The notes below the pieces were generated by a model. It saw only the letters and a program-made list of their open reading frames with translations, made no database searches and was not told where the DNA came from. Below are positions 35,445-46,769 of a stretch of 64,000 bases of DNA, piece by piece; position 1 is the first letter of the stretch, and the number at the start of each line of letters is the position of its first letter. Where the stretch lies: positions 124,001-188,000 of the forward strand of contig OZ020490.1 of assembly GCA_963971405.1 (NCBI GenBank). Direction: 5' to 3'. Source of the stretch: Psococerastis gibbosa (lineage: Eukaryota; Arthropoda; Insecta; Psocodea; Psocidae). The translations under genes and the position numbers were made by a program.

Positions 35445-38400
35445 ATGCCGCAGACCACAGCCACAACCGCTACAGCTACGACCGCTACAGCTACGACCGC
35501 TACAGCTACAACTGCTACAGCCACAACACCGAAACCCACGGGTACAACCAAGATGACAGGCCCTGCTAGTACGATGGCAGTCTCGGTCAAGCTTCCACCC
35601 TTCTGGACACAGTCGGCCAACCTGTCACCGGCACTGTGGTTCACTCAAGCGGAGGCTCAGTTCGCACTTGCTGGGGTCACAATGGAAACGATGAAATATT
35701 ACCACGTCCTTTCAGCGCTCGACCAAAGTACCCTCAGCGAGATCTCAGATTTGTTAGCTGCCCCAGTACCAGTAAACCCATACACTGAGCTAAAAACGCA
35801 ATTAATCCAACGAATGAGTCTTCCAGCAAGCAGTCGCATTCAGCTACTAATGTCGGAAGACATAGGGGACAAAACTCCCAGCTCTTTTCTCCGGAGACTG
35901 CGGGCCCTCGCAGAGAAAGCCATATCAGACTCGGTTTTACGCACCATTTGGACGTCTCGCCTCCCGCACGCTATACAATTGGCAATCATCGGTCATGATC
36001 ACCTGTCACTAGGTGACGTCGCGAACCTCGCTGACAAGATGGCCACCATCAATTCAGCAACACGTGACCGGATTCTTGAGTGCACAATGGCCCCTGTGGA
36101 CCTATTGAAGACGTTAACAGAGAACGTCGCGGCTCTACAGGCACAGTTCGCCGACAGATACGGACAACGTGCCACACAGCCACGGTTCCAGCGCCAGTTC
36201 CGTTCACCAGCGCCTAAACAAGACCCAACTTGGTGTTTTTACCACCAAACCTATGGGAGGAAGGCCAGAAAGTGCCAGCAGCCATGCAGAGTTCCGAAAA
36301 AACGACGATCGCAGCCAGTAAAGGCAGGGCCTGCCTGCGCCACTACACACCTGCTTAAAACCTCACATCGCCTTCTTATCACGGACCCTTGCACCAAGAT
36401 ACGTTATCTCATTGACACAGGGTCCGACATCTGCGTTTTTCCACGTGCCCGTCTCAACCTACCGCTCCGTCGTACTCAACTCGAGCTGACTGCCGCCAAT
36501 GGCACAATCATCAATACGTACGGAACAACAGCTCAACAACTGGACCTGGGATTACGACGCAGTTTCCGTTGGAATTTCATCATTGCCGATGTCACGCAAC
36601 CCATCATCGGTGCAGACTTTCTCGCAGCCTCTAATTTGCTGGTGGATCTCCAGAACTCAAAGCTGATCGACGGGACAACGCATCGCAAGGCGAACCTGTG
36701 TCAAAGCCCCTCCAAGCAACCTAGCGTTTCTACCTTAACAATACCGCACAGTACCCCGGCCAGTCTAAAAGTAATAATTGAGGAGTTTAGCGACCTCACG
36801 CGGCCGAGACAACCCACAGACCAGGTCAAACACTCCACGGTCCACTACATTGGAACGACAGACGGACCTCCCGTCTCCGCTCGCCCACGCCGGTTGGCCC
36901 CGGACAAGTTTATTATCGCCAAAAAGGAGTTCAACGACATGATCCAGACCGGCGTATGTCGTCCGTCCGACAGCCCATGGGCCTCACCATTACACCTAGT
37001 ACCTAAAAGCGACCATTCATGGCGCCCATGCGGGGACTACAGACGGCTCAATGCTCGAACAATTCCTGACTTGTACCCAGTCCGCCACATCGCAGATTTC
37101 AGTGCAGAATTGCGAGGAAAAACCGTATTCAGCAAAATAGACCTGGTCAAAGCATTCACCCAGATACCAGTTTCCAATGGTGACATTCCAAAGACAGCAA
37201 TAAATACTCCGTTCGGCCTTTTCGAATTCCCATTCATGACATTCGGTCTTCGCAATGCTGCTCAAACCTTCCAACGCTTCATGGATAACATCCTACGCGA
37301 CCTATATTCATATTCATATTCATACATCGACGACGTACTGGTTGCATCGAGTGATAAGCAGGAGCACGAATCACACCTACGTCAACTCTTCCAACGATTC
37401 CGAGAATATGGCCTGGTCATTAATCCTAGCAAGTGTACCCTCGGCGTTGGGCCAATCAGCTTTCTTGGTTACCTCGTGTCAGCAGAAGGCACACAAGCCC
37501 TACCAGACAGGGTAAAGGCACTCACTGAATACCCTCTTCCAAAGACATTCAAAGATCTACGCCGTTTCCTTGGCATGATTAACTACTACCGCCGGTTCCT
37601 ACCAAATGCAGCCAACGAACAAGCACCACTCAACACGTTGTTATCTGGAGACAAGGTAAAAGGGAACGCTACGATACCATGGACAACAAAGCTTACCGAA
37701 GCTTTCAGCTCATGCAAACACAGTCTGGCACGCATCACCCTACTCGCGCATCCAGATCATACGGCTCCGATTGCACTAGTCATAGATGCATCAGACACCA
37801 GTATCGGAGCTACAGTCCAACAACGGATCAACGATCATTGGCAGCCATTGGCATTCTTCTCGCAGAAACTTAAAGAAAACCAACGAACATGGTCCGCCTA
37901 CGATCGCGAATTGCTTGCGGTACACGACGCCATTCGTCATTTCCGATACTTGCTAGAAGCGCGCGCTTTTGTCGTATATACCGATCACAAACCGTTGACG
38001 CACGCTTTTCAGAATCCAAAAACAAGTTGCTCACCTCGCCAAATGTGGCAAATGGAATTCGTCTCTCAATTCACCACGGACATCCAATACATCGCTGGGC
38101 AGGACAACTTGGCCGCTGATGCATTCTCAAGAATCGAAGCAATCTCTACTCCCGTATCTCCTGAACAACTTTCTTCTGCTCAGAAAGACGACAGAGAACT
38201 CAAAGAGCTTCGGTCCAGTAGAAAGACGTCCCTCATCCTCGTTGATGTTCCCATTCCGGGTTCTGATTCAGTCCTTACGTGCGATTCTAGTCAAGACATA
38301 CAACGCCCATTTGTGCCCAAACCATTACGTCGACAACTTTTCGAGCACCTACACAGCCTACATCACCCAGGAATAGCAGCGTCTGCTAACCTGGTTGCCC

Positions 38401-39497
38401 AACGCTACATATGGCCTTCTATCCGTAAGGATTGCCGCGCCTGGGCTCGTCTGTGTGTCAACTGTCAATTGTCCAAGATACATCGACACACCCTCACTGC
38501 GATTGGAACCTTTACTCAGCCTGACCGACGGTTTCAGCACATACACCTCGACATTGTAGGCCCATTACCACCGTCGGAAGGCTACACGTATTTGCTAACA
38601 CTCGTTGACCGTTTCACGCGATGGCCGGAAGCCGCTCCTATGGTGAACATCACCGCCGAAAACGTCGCCAGAACCCTCATTTCCTGCTGGATCAGCCGGT
38701 TTGGGTGCCCGGAGACAATTACTACAGATCGCGGCCGACAGTTTGAGAGCCATTTGTTTGCTGACCTGGCCCGATTATGCGGATTTCACCATGCACGGAC
38801 TACCAGTTACCACCCTGCATCCAACGGCATGGTAGAGCGTATGCACCGCTCACTCAAAGCCTCCATTATGTGTCATGCCAATGACAAATGGACGGAAGCC
38901 CTTCCGCTAGTTTTACTGGGCATGCGCGCCACTCTTAAGAAAGATCTTCAAGCTTCTCCAGCAGATCTGGTCTATGGTGAACCATTAAAACTACCAGGAC
39001 AGATGCTGACAACTCCTCCTTCAAATCAGAGTCTGGCGGACACTCTCATCTCACTTCGAAGGAAATTCGACTCACTACGCCCCACTCGCGTCAAGAGACA
39101 CGGGGCTCATCAAACATTCATCCCACAAGACCTTGCCAAGGCCACGCACGTTTTCGTGAGACAAGACCACGTCCGTGCTTCCCTCGAACGTCCTTATGCG
39201 GGACCATTCCCTGTGTTAAGTCGCACCGACAAAACAGTTACGATTTCAAGCCGCGGTCGTGCGGTTACTGTGTCAATGGACAGGGTCAAGCCGGCCTACA
39301 TTAATGCCAGTACAGACGAACAGTCTCACCAGTCTACGATCAACCCCCCGCATCAGCATCCTGCTCAAGATAAACCTCAGGAGAAGGTCTCCTCACCACT
39401 TCCTGCCACTGACGTCGTGCCGACACCACCGACTCGCACCACTCGCTCAGGTCGTCACGTCCACGTTCCACGACATTTCTCCGACTTCCAGTCTTAG
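35445..39497 (+). CDS. Gag-Pol polyprotein of the CsRn1-type element, single ORF of 1350 codons
   Basis: Domains in order: a Thr/Ala-rich repeat at the N-terminus; Gag (about residues 45-260: [20 protein letters not shown]); a CHCC knuckle C-X2-H-X9-C-X3-C at about 264-282; protease with DTGSD near 324-328; reverse transcriptase with YIDD at 627-630; RNase H starting near VIDASD (about 780); integrase zinc finger near 968-1005 ending CVNC; and an integrase core with D1036, D1095, E1131 (D,D-35-E) followed by [11 protein letters not shown]. The C-terminal tail is basic, with no envelope ORF. All catalytic residues are present and no stop interrupts. Translation may start at a later Met than 35445, because the first codons are repeat-derived. 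Gag and Pol are in one frame, as in other members of this clade. Confidence 0.95.
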   Translation: MPQTTATTATATTATATTATATTATATTPKPTGTTKMTGPASTMAVSVKLPPFWTQSANLSPALWFTQAEAQFALAGVTMETMKYYHVLSALDQSTLSEISDLLAAPVPVNPYTELKTQLIQRMSLPASSRIQLLMSEDIGDKTPSSFLRRLRALAEKAISDSVLRTIWTSRLPHAIQLAIIGHDHLSLGDVANLADKMATINSATRDRILECTMAPVDLLKTLTENVAALQAQFADRYGQRATQPRFQRQFRSPAPKQDPTWCFYHQTYGRKARKCQQPCRVPKKRRSQPVKAGPACATTHLLKTSHRLLITDPCTKIRYLIDTGSDICVFPRARLNLPLRRTQLELTAANGTIINTYGTTAQQLDLGLRRSFRWNFIIADVTQPIIGADFLAASNLLVDLQNSKLIDGTTHRKANLCQSPSKQPSVSTLTIPHSTPASLKVIIEEFSDLTRPRQPTDQVKHSTVHYIGTTDGPPVSARPRRLAPDKFIIAKKEFNDMIQTGVCRPSDSPWASPLHLVPKSDHSWRPCGDYRRLNARTIPDLYPVRHIADFSAELRGKTVFSKIDLVKAFTQIPVSNGDIPKTAINTPFGLFEFPFMTFGLRNAAQTFQRFMDNILRDLYSYSYSYIDDVLVASSDKQEHESHLRQLFQRFREYGLVINPSKCTLGVGPISFLGYLVSAEGTQALPDRVKALTEYPLPKTFKDLRRFLGMINYYRRFLPNAANEQAPLNTLLSGDKVKGNATIPWTTKLTEAFSSCKHSLARITLLAHPDHTAPIALVIDASDTSIGATVQQRINDHWQPLAFFSQKLKENQRTWSAYDRELLAVHDAIRHFRYLLEARAFVVYTDHKPLTHAFQNPKTSCSPRQMWQMEFVSQFTTDIQYIAGQDNLAADAFSRIEAISTPVSPEQLSSAQKDDRELKELRSSRKTSLILVDVPIPGSDSVLTCDSSQDIQRPFVPKPLRRQLFEHLHSLHHPGIAASANLVAQRYIWPSIRKDCRAWARLCVNCQLSKIHRHTLTAIGTFTQPDRRFQHIHLDIVGPLPPSEGYTYLLTLVDRFTRWPEAAPMVNITAENVARTLISCWISRFGCPETITTDRGRQFESHLFADLARLCGFHHARTTSYHPASNGMVERMHRSLKASIMCHANDKWTEALPLVLLGMRATLKKDLQASPADLVYGEPLKLPGQMLTTPPSNQSLADTLISLRRKFDSLRPTRVKRHGAHQTFIPQDLAKATHVFVRQDHVRASLERPYAGPFPVLSRTDKTVTISSRGRAVTVSMDRVKPAYINASTDEQSHQSTINPPHQHPAQDKPQEKVSSPLPATDVVPTPPTRTTRSGRHVHVPRHFSDFQS

Positions 39498-39507
39498 GAG
39501 GGGGGTA
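39497..39507 (+). promoter_or_regulatory. Polypurine tract
   Basis: GGAGGGGGG lies just upstream of the 3' LTR and overlaps the end of the gag-pol stop region. Expected plus-strand primer. Confidence 0.8.
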
Positions 39508-39508
39508 A

Positions 39509-39895
39509 TGTGGGGACCACTTAGTCCCACATGTGTAATAACCAGTCTGCTTCCAGCTTCACCTTTTTCCCGGTAGATGGCGCTGTTCACATTCAGATAA
39601 TTCAATATTCCTCAATCTTTCTTTTACGTATTTATTTCTCTTATTCAATAATATCTTTAATCTACCCTCTGTGTCTCATCAACTCCTTTAGCTGTGGACA
39701 CAGAGTTGGTTTTTCTATATGGAAGCAGGCTGGATCAAATTCAATATTAATTGTAAGCATGTATCGTTCTCGCCTCACAGCTCATATTGTAACCACTGTG
39801 TGTTAAATTACTCTAACTTGAGTCGAAGCACTGCAATACAAACCAATTCAAGTCTACACTGCCTATTCAATTGCATCGTCCTTCGACTAGCTACA
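39509..39895 (+). repeat. 3' LTR
   Basis: 387 bp, same length as the 5' LTR, ends CTAGCTACA and is followed by GATC. Confidence 0.95.
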
Positions 39896-39899
39896 GATC

Positions 39900-40349
39900 A
39901 ATAGCCTACTTAAGTTGCCAGTAAAGCGCTAGCAATAGGTAAAACTGCAATTATTTGAAATAATACAGGTGAAATAAGGAACAGGTGCGTGACGCGGGGC
40001 TGACGCCTTTTTGTTTATAAAATGGGTATTCAACGATCCCGTGACTGGAGACCGTTATCAATATGGCTGCTAGTGTAGCCTGCACAAGATAAGTACGCAA
40101 CTCGGCGGTGAAAATAGCCTGCACAAGCTAACTACTAAACTACAGAGTTTTTGACCGGGTCCAGGTATCCGCTTTGCTATGCTGCAATGTGTAAGACTTC
40201 GATATTTTTTGCGTTGGTACTTATCTCTGATAGTTGGTTTATGGTTAACGCCTCGTAAGACATATTATGGCTCCCGCCGCTCCAGTTCTATTATATTTCA
40301 ATGTATTCAACGCTCAACGCTCAAGGACACAAGCCTCCGGTTTGGCCTT
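39900..40349. other. No gene recognised
   Basis: Short ORFs only between the gypsy element and repeat C. Confidence 0.5.
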
Positions 40350-40625
40350 AACGAATTCAATCAAGGCATTTGTATGATCAATTTTCGTGACAAGTTTCAT
40401 CCAAATCGGATATTATTTACGGAAGTTTAAGTTGTTCCTAAAATCGATATACAGTACATACATAAATACATACATAATAAACTGTATATACAGGATATGT
40501 ATATATATAACATTTTGAACGGAGGGTGGGTTTAGGCTCAGGGGGTCATGAAATGAAAAGTTGTGAAAAAATTTTCCTCAAGTCGAACATCTCAATAGGT
40601 AGATGAAATCTCCCCTAAAATCCGG
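40350..40625 (+). repeat. Interspersed repeat family C, copy 1
   Basis: Includes AAGGCATTTGTATGATCAATTT, AAATCGGATATTATTTACGG, an ATAC/ATAT microsatellite and TTTTGAACGGAGGGTGGGTT. An inverted copy lies at 60415-60680. Confidence 0.75.
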
Positions 40626-41560
40626 TACGGCTTTACTAGCCCTGGTATTACTATTATAATTCATATGGCCGTTCTAAATGCTGAATATTGAAATTCATAG
40701 TCTGCATTGTAACATATTACATTTCTAGTCAACGGTCTTACTAAGTTGAATGCATTAGCGCAGAGCGTGTTTGAAACGGCGGCAAACTTGGTAGTGTGCA
40801 CGCATTGTTGGCAGGGGAACAAGATGGGACATGATAACGTACTGAGACTATACCAGTGAGTCTACGTGTGTGTCGAGTCGTGGTCACCTCAGAATTACTT
40901 TAATTTACTATGTTCCCAAAGTGGTTCGGAATCCAGCATAATCAGGAAGTCCACCCTGTCAGTCAACTCCCCTTCTCCCTGAGATGAAGGAGTCTCTCCT
41001 TAGGGTGCCTCATGTTAATAAACAGACTCACTCCCCCCGCCAGGCTGGCAGGGTTGCTGAAACCAGTCGTTAGAAAAATGAATTAGATTTCTTTATGTTT
41101 ATAGTATAATTAATACAGGACATCTGACAGTGGGATTGTTCTGTTATTAAGTAATTAAGTATTAAAGTATTACCACGCAGAATTTTCTCTACTTAACTCA
41201 ATGAAAGCTGATGAAATGCAGCTGTCCAATTTAATGCAATCATTGTTGCATTATAATACTGCGATATACGGCGAAGTGAAACTACGTAATTATACCTAGT
41301 TTACAGTATATGTCTAACTTTTTAATGAACTCAGGGTGACAACGTTTCCAAATTGATATTGTCTATTGTACATTGTATACTAGTAGATAGCAGTACGGAC
41401 AGCTCAGATACAACAATATTCGACTTGTGTGTCGTATTGTAGAAGATTAATTGTGTTCAGGCAGCAATTACCCAGCATAGGCGAAGTGGATCCAAGATTC
41501 TTTTCAGAGGTACGAGTAGCCATAGAAATTGTAGATTGAAATTGTACGAGTCCTAAGCTT
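40626..41560. other. No gene recognised
   Basis: No coding blocks or clear repeats seen. Confidence 0.5.
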
Positions 41561-41562
41561 TT

Positions 41563-41950
41563 TTGCTTTCTAATTTATACGTAGTAGGCCTATAAGGAAA
41601 GCTTTGTGACGGTCGAAATTTTCGATTCCGAGATTTCAACGGATTTACATGTTTTGAGGTCCCAGGAACCCAAAAAAGTGGTATTTACGAAATGTCTGTC
41701 TGTCGTTCTGTCTGTCTGTCGTTCTGTCTGTCTGTCTGTGCGTCGATTTCCGGGCAAACTACTCGGTCGATTTTGATGAAATTTGGCATGTAGATTTACA
41801 AAAATTATACCTCGGGAACATTTTTTTTATTTGGGGCTGACTCTATTTGGGGGGGTTTTATTATCAAAAAACTTCAAAAAAAAACGTCTAAAAAAATTAT
41901 TTCTCAAAAATGGCTCCAACGATTTCTTTTACATTCACATATATTGTAGA
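41563..41950 (-). repeat. Repeat family A, nearly full length
   Basis: Inverse orientation to 34240-34640, with a (GTCT)n tract at about 41695-41740 and the terminal GCTTTC...GGAAAGC pair at 41566-41605. Confidence 0.8.
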
Positions 41951-41994
41951 TTTTTAAAATGATAGAAAATTCACGCTCAAATTAATGTATTGCC

Positions 41995-42182
41995 AGTATA
42001 GGTGTGTGGTAATGTGTTGGTCTGACCTATCTAGAATTTACCTCACCTCCAGTGACGTCAGGTGGACAACCCCCCCCCCCCCCCGAGAAATATCGGAAAT
42101 TTAACCATAGGAAAATTATTTAACATGAAAATACTCATTTTGATAAATTGGAAAGCATGTTCGAGTTAACTCGGACCGGTTC
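41995..42182 (+). repeat. Repeat family B, linked to family A
   Basis: TACCTCACCTCCAGTGACGTCAGGTGGACAAC-type core (seen as GTCAGGTGGACAAC), a long C tract, GAGAAATATCGGAAATTTAA, and GATAAATTGGAAAGCATG. The inverted counterpart is 63108-63328. In both places B sits beside A in the same relative orientation, so A and B are probably parts of one larger element. Confidence 0.7.
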
Positions 42183-43716
42183 TTTATTATACAATACTAT
42201 GCTATAAGATTCTAATTCCCCAAAAAGATGTATCATATATTATATAGGTACATGTGTACACTGGTATTCCACCATTACGGGCTGCTGGGCAAGTCGCTCT
42301 GGTCACAAAATGGGCTAAAAAGCAAACCATACGACAGTAATGGCCCACCGACTGGGACTCGTAATTACCTGCAGACTAGCTGAAATACTGTTTACCTACG
42401 GTACATCAACGTGTTGACCGAAAACATTTGTAGATGACTGCAGCACCTATATGCCTCAGGATTCATGGAAATGAGGTGACGACAGCGTTGTGGGGCCAGC
42501 CCGGGGGAAACCCCTCGAGACAGAGCACAAAGGTATTTTGTTGTCAAACGAGAAATAAGACATGACATGGAAATCTGCCATTCTGCTGCACGTTATCTCT
42601 TTCTCTGCCACCTCAGCATTCCCTTACTAATACTGTATGTACCTACGTAAATATTACGGTACCCACTTAAACTGATTTTTCTGTTGTGAACAGTTTACTT
42701 ACAGTTTACCTAATATCGAAAAAGGGATAAAATATGATGTAATTTCCGTATACACAAAGTATTTATATCTACTTTGAAAAATCATATACAATAAGTAATG
42801 GGAAAAAAATCTTTAAACTAATAAATTGAAGCAATTTTTTTCTCAACGTTCTGAAATTAATGTTATTAATTATAAGTAGTATGTAAAGTACAACCAAAAT
42901 TTTGTGTAATATCTTGTTAAAAGTATAGACTAAGGTATGGGCACAATATAATGTTGTAGTACCAAAATTGCAACAGCATACACAACAGTGTACTGGCTAA
43001 CATCGACTGCAGAGTAGAATGTTCTGTGATGTTGAGGCATGTTTGCCGGCAAGATTGAGGGTGTACATAGGACTAGCTGCGCCCCGTTGGGGTAAATGTT
43101 TGTCTGAGGCTGTCCTGAGGCCTACCGGACATCAAAGTTACAGTTAATTAGTTAATGGCCAATTACGGCAGTGATTACTTTCGGAGATGTCAAATAGTCC
43201 AGTAAAATAAAGGCTCCATCTCGGAATTGATCCCACCGGGAGGTTTCCCCCCACAAATGTTCCTCATGGCATTCTCTGACTAAAAGTCGGAGAATGCAAG
43301 TCCGAGAAAATCGGATCGAACGATGTCTTTGACATGCATGTTTAACTACATAAAATTACCTATTTATTAACAACTTTGTCATCCAAATTACAACAAGTTA
43401 CCGTACTTAACATTTTGTTTAATTGTTTGTTTGCCGTTATCGACATTAATTCGCTGCAGCTGAGGAAGCCAAACGATGGTAGTGACGGTCACGTATATGG
43501 TATACCACATGGAGAAACATTCAAACTCATTTATGGCTACGATCAATAAGTTGTTGACTGAAATATGAGTTAGTCACGTAGTGGGGTGTCTGATTCCTCT
43601 GGACTCCAACGTTGATGGACAATAAACCATTTAGCCAGTTATTAGCCAACATCAATGGTTGAATATATAGTCACATAAAAGCATTATAAAGTAGACTGGA
43701 CGGCTGATTGTTCATG
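42183..43716. other. No gene recognised
   Basis: AT-rich. A 12-bp imperfect hairpin around CATTCTC...GAGAATG lies at 43269-43296. Confidence 0.45.
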
Positions 43717-43719
43717 TTA

Positions 43720-44467
43720 GGCTCTCTGGACACGATGCGTTTTTCCCAAGCGTCCTAGGTACGTTTTTCCAAGGTCAAAACGCACAGTTTTAACGCAGGG
43801 AATGGTACAATACACGATGCGTTTTTCCCGAAGTTAAATCGTTAGTCCGCCATTTTTGTTTATTGTTATTTTTGCTTAAAAATACAATGCAAAACTAATT
43901 TTTTAGCATGCCTAGACCAAAAGGAAAAAGAAAAAGACTATATTTGCTGCAATGCTCCTAATTCTACAGATGAAGCTCGAAGAAGGACAGCGACATGATA
44001 GGCAATAAGTTAAATCACGATTTTTACTAAATCGGTACGATTACTCCCATGTTAGACTTATTAAGGAGCTACAGTTAATGCCAAGTAATTTTTCATAATT
44101 TTTTTAAAATAATTGGCATGTTTCGTGTGCCTGAGGCACGGAAATGACTCAAACGCATCAAAAAATTCAGACAAAATATCTTGTTGTAGTTGCTCCGCCA
44201 TTTTCTCTCTTTTGATTGTAAATAAATCGTGGAAGCAGACATTTTTAGTACCAAAAATAGCAAAATAGACAGGGATTTTGTGTTTGTCATGTTGCCCGCC
44301 TAACCGACGAGAAAACGCATGCTCCAAGAAATCGGTTCATTTCGAATTCCAAATGGCGCGTCCAGCGTTTTACCGGTGCGTTTTCTCACTGGGTGCCGTG
44401 TATATGCACGTTAAAACACAACGTTTTTCCTAAACGCTTGGGAAAAACGCATCGTGTCCCGAGTCCC
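43720..44467. mobile_element. PIF/Harbinger-like non-autonomous element
   Basis: Terminal inverted repeats of 33 bp have an inner 25 bp that is perfect (43728-43752 and 44435-44459, beginning GGACACGATGCGTTTTTCCC). TTA is present on both sides (43717-43719, 44468-44470), the 3-bp duplication typical of PIF/Harbinger. A further copy of the GATGCGTTTTTCCC motif lies inside at about 43816. The 748-bp element has only a short minus-strand ORF (44061-44327) of unknown origin. Confidence 0.85.
44061..44327 (-). CDS. Short unidentified ORF inside the Harbinger-like element
   Basis: 88 codons, with an internal start MAEQLQQDILSEFFDAFESF. It looks protein-like (amphipathic, acidic) but I cannot assign a family. 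It may be a remnant of the parental element's second protein or a captured exon. Confidence 0.25.
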   Translation of the reverse strand: MEHAFSRRLGGQHDKHKIPVYFAIFGTKNVCFHDLFTIKREKMAEQLQQDILSEFFDAFESFPCLRHTKHANYFKKIMKNYLALTVAP

Positions 44468-44470
44468 TTA

Positions 44471-46164
44471 GATTACCACATTACATTGACCCCAGGCCCT
44501 GTCTTAAACAGCACTGAGAACGCTATCACCGTATATTCCCTAATATTGCCATGGTCATTATGTCAAACAGAAGCCTTGGAGGGCTCATTTGCCTCCCTTC
44601 TCCGTACAGATCATTTTGAAAATTGCAAACTAAAATCCGATTAATGATGAGATGGTACCTATCTTGTTTGAAGACTCTTATTATGCGGCACAACAGCAGT
44701 GGTATTTCTAGAAGGAGGAAGAGGAAAGGTTGAAAGACAAGACTACTATTACAATATCTGCAGTCACCACAATGTTAATATAACTGTGGAGCTGTAGTAG
44801 TATTAGCTAGCTGTCGCAACTCTTTGTAGAGATTCCGAGCTGGGGGATAGCATTGGCGTTTGATTTGCATTTAAATTAGAGATGGGCAATAAATATTCCA
44901 AACTCTCGCGCTTCAATTTAAACTTTTTAATTAATTATTTTTTAATGCAATTTATCACAAGTTTTTCATTGTATAGTCGCACACAATGCATTAACTTTTG
45001 ATGAAATTATTAATTAGCTTATCCGTGTTGGGTTTTGGTTTTACTACGACAATAGACTGTTTTTATTGTAAACAAGTCAATTTACATAGCGTCTGAGCAT
45101 TTGATTATTAAATGAGAACTTGGTTAAATATAGTACTATACTATGTACTCTGCGACACAGATGTGATTTAATAGCGTTCACTGATATAGAAAATGGCATA
45201 GTGTAGTAACCTAATGCACATCAGGTGGACTGGGCTCTAGCACTGCGAGAACCACGTGCTTTAAATATGCAACTGCCATTGAGGCTACTTCGGTTATGGC
45301 CCCTGTAAGTAACTGCCGTATTACCTACTGTGAGTTAATACTACAAATATCAATAATTCAGAGCGGGATTGACTCAAACCTGTCACATCAGCACAGACAT
45401 GACAGGCGGTATCTTCATTGTCATGTCGACTGCGATTGCCATCACCGGCTCAAGACTTTCCGCCGGTACAGTGGGCCAACAAGGGGCCATCCGTCCATCT
45501 TTTGAGGGAAGAGAGAGCTGTCTGTAATAATTCCAACACTTCGTCCGAGTCCTCCACACTATAATGGTTAATTATTTCGGTGTCTACTAACTTATGGCAA
45601 TACTGCCGCTGTTGTAGAAACAATGCGGTGCTGCCGTCACCACCAGCGACAAGTCACAGCTCCTGACAGGTCATGTCACACACTGCCGTCGCCGTCAAGG
45701 GAGGGGGGGGGGGGGGTTGCAGGTGGCAACAGTGTGCGACTGTATTACACTCAGGCAGTCTTCAACCCCCCCCCCCCTTACAATTACTGCTTACTTGGCA
45801 GCGTACCTTTCCTATATTTATTATCTATTAGTAAAGTAGCCTACCTAATACTGAATTAAGAGTAGCTATGAATTCTATGGCAAATTAATTGTCCAAGGGG
45901 ATATTTATGCGATTGCATTGTCCAATCCAATTACGGTAGACGAACGAACCGAAGGCCGTACCAAGGAATTTTGAGAGGGGTTGGGGTACCCAGTCTCATG
46001 TGCAATACTGTACTAAACTAATGTATTCAATGTATGTATTCTACTTCCAATTTATAATTAACAAACAAACTTGTTATACCCAACAAATAAGGGGTAGGGG
46101 AAAACAACAAAGGGCAGAGGTCGACTGGTTATTGCAAATTCAGCGATCATCGTCACAAAAATGG
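44471..46164. other. No gene recognised
   Basis: Contains facing poly-G (about 45702-45716) and poly-C (about 45768-45778) tracts, plus a hAT-like left end fragment GAAGGCCGTACCAAGG at 45951. Confidence 0.45.
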
Positions 46165-46172
46165 CAACTACC

Positions 46173-46256
46173 TAAGGCAGTAACCAGGACTTTTTCGGGG
46201 GGGGGGGGGTTGAGAACCCCTATGAACCCTCCCCTCCTCCCCTGGCTACGGCCTTG
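46173..46256. mobile_element. 84-bp MITE, CAAGGCCGTAGCC-type ends
   Basis: Left TAAGGCAGTAACCAGG and complement of right CAAGGCCGTAGCCAGG. Flanks CAACTACC (46165-46172) and CAACCACC (46257-46264) agree at 7 of 8. The interior is little more than a G tract and a C-rich tract. Confidence 0.72.
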
Positions 46257-46769
46257 CAACCACCCTATCCACGCATCCTTCAAAGCCACACCGAAACCAT
46301 TGGGCCGCCGATCGTGACGTACGTCAATATAATATCTCATTATCATCTAATTCTCAAGTTTCTTTTAAGATTTTTTTAATAAGTATGTGTAAATTTTTCA
46401 TTATTTCTTTGATAAGAAATGTTACTACTCAATAGTCCTAAGTTTTAAATACTTTATACGAAATGTTGGCAATTTTAGTTGAAAACCTATTGATTGTTAT
46501 CTAGTGAGCGCTGATATTTCAATGAGCAACTGCCCCCTGACCTCTCTTGCGCACTTCAATGGATGTGTCAATAAATGAATACGTCTTATTCTTTAATATT
46601 GGCGTTTCCAGAATATTTATTTTGTTTCTGCTAGAATCTTTTGTAGTATTAGTTTAGTAGTATAGTATAATCTCTATTGTAGTACCGCAAGTAGCCTATT
46701 TATTCTAGTCAGGCGCGGATCTAGAATGAGACCAAGGGAAGGGGGGCTAAGATTACATTTCGATTTTTT

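Larger units (their letters stand above)
34648..39895 (+). mobile_element. Ty3/gypsy LTR retrotransposon, CsRn1-type, young and apparently intact
   Basis: The element has two 387-bp LTRs (34648-35034 and 39509-39895) beginning TGTGGGG and ending CTACA, differing at only two positions seen by eye. The target duplication is GATC (34644-34647, 39896-39899). A primer-binding site starts TGGTGACCC at 35036, a polypurine tract AGGAGGGGGG lies at 39497-39506, and one long gag-pol ORF sits between. The TGGTGACCC start and the CHCC Gag motif are features I know from the CsRn1 clade (tRNA-Trp primed). Near-identical LTRs and an unbroken ORF imply very recent insertion and possible activity. A CCAGTT minisatellite occupies the leader. 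Confidence 0.96.

Noticed and set aside
34858..35556. 232-codon plus-strand ORF rich in Ser, Gln, Phe, Pro, Val (and matching minus-strand and other-frame ORFs)
   Set aside because: Translation of the CCAGTT minisatellite, whose repeat leaves several frames open. No independent protein.
37017..37274. Minus-strand ORFs inside gag-pol
   Set aside because: Antisense shadows of the RT coding sequence.
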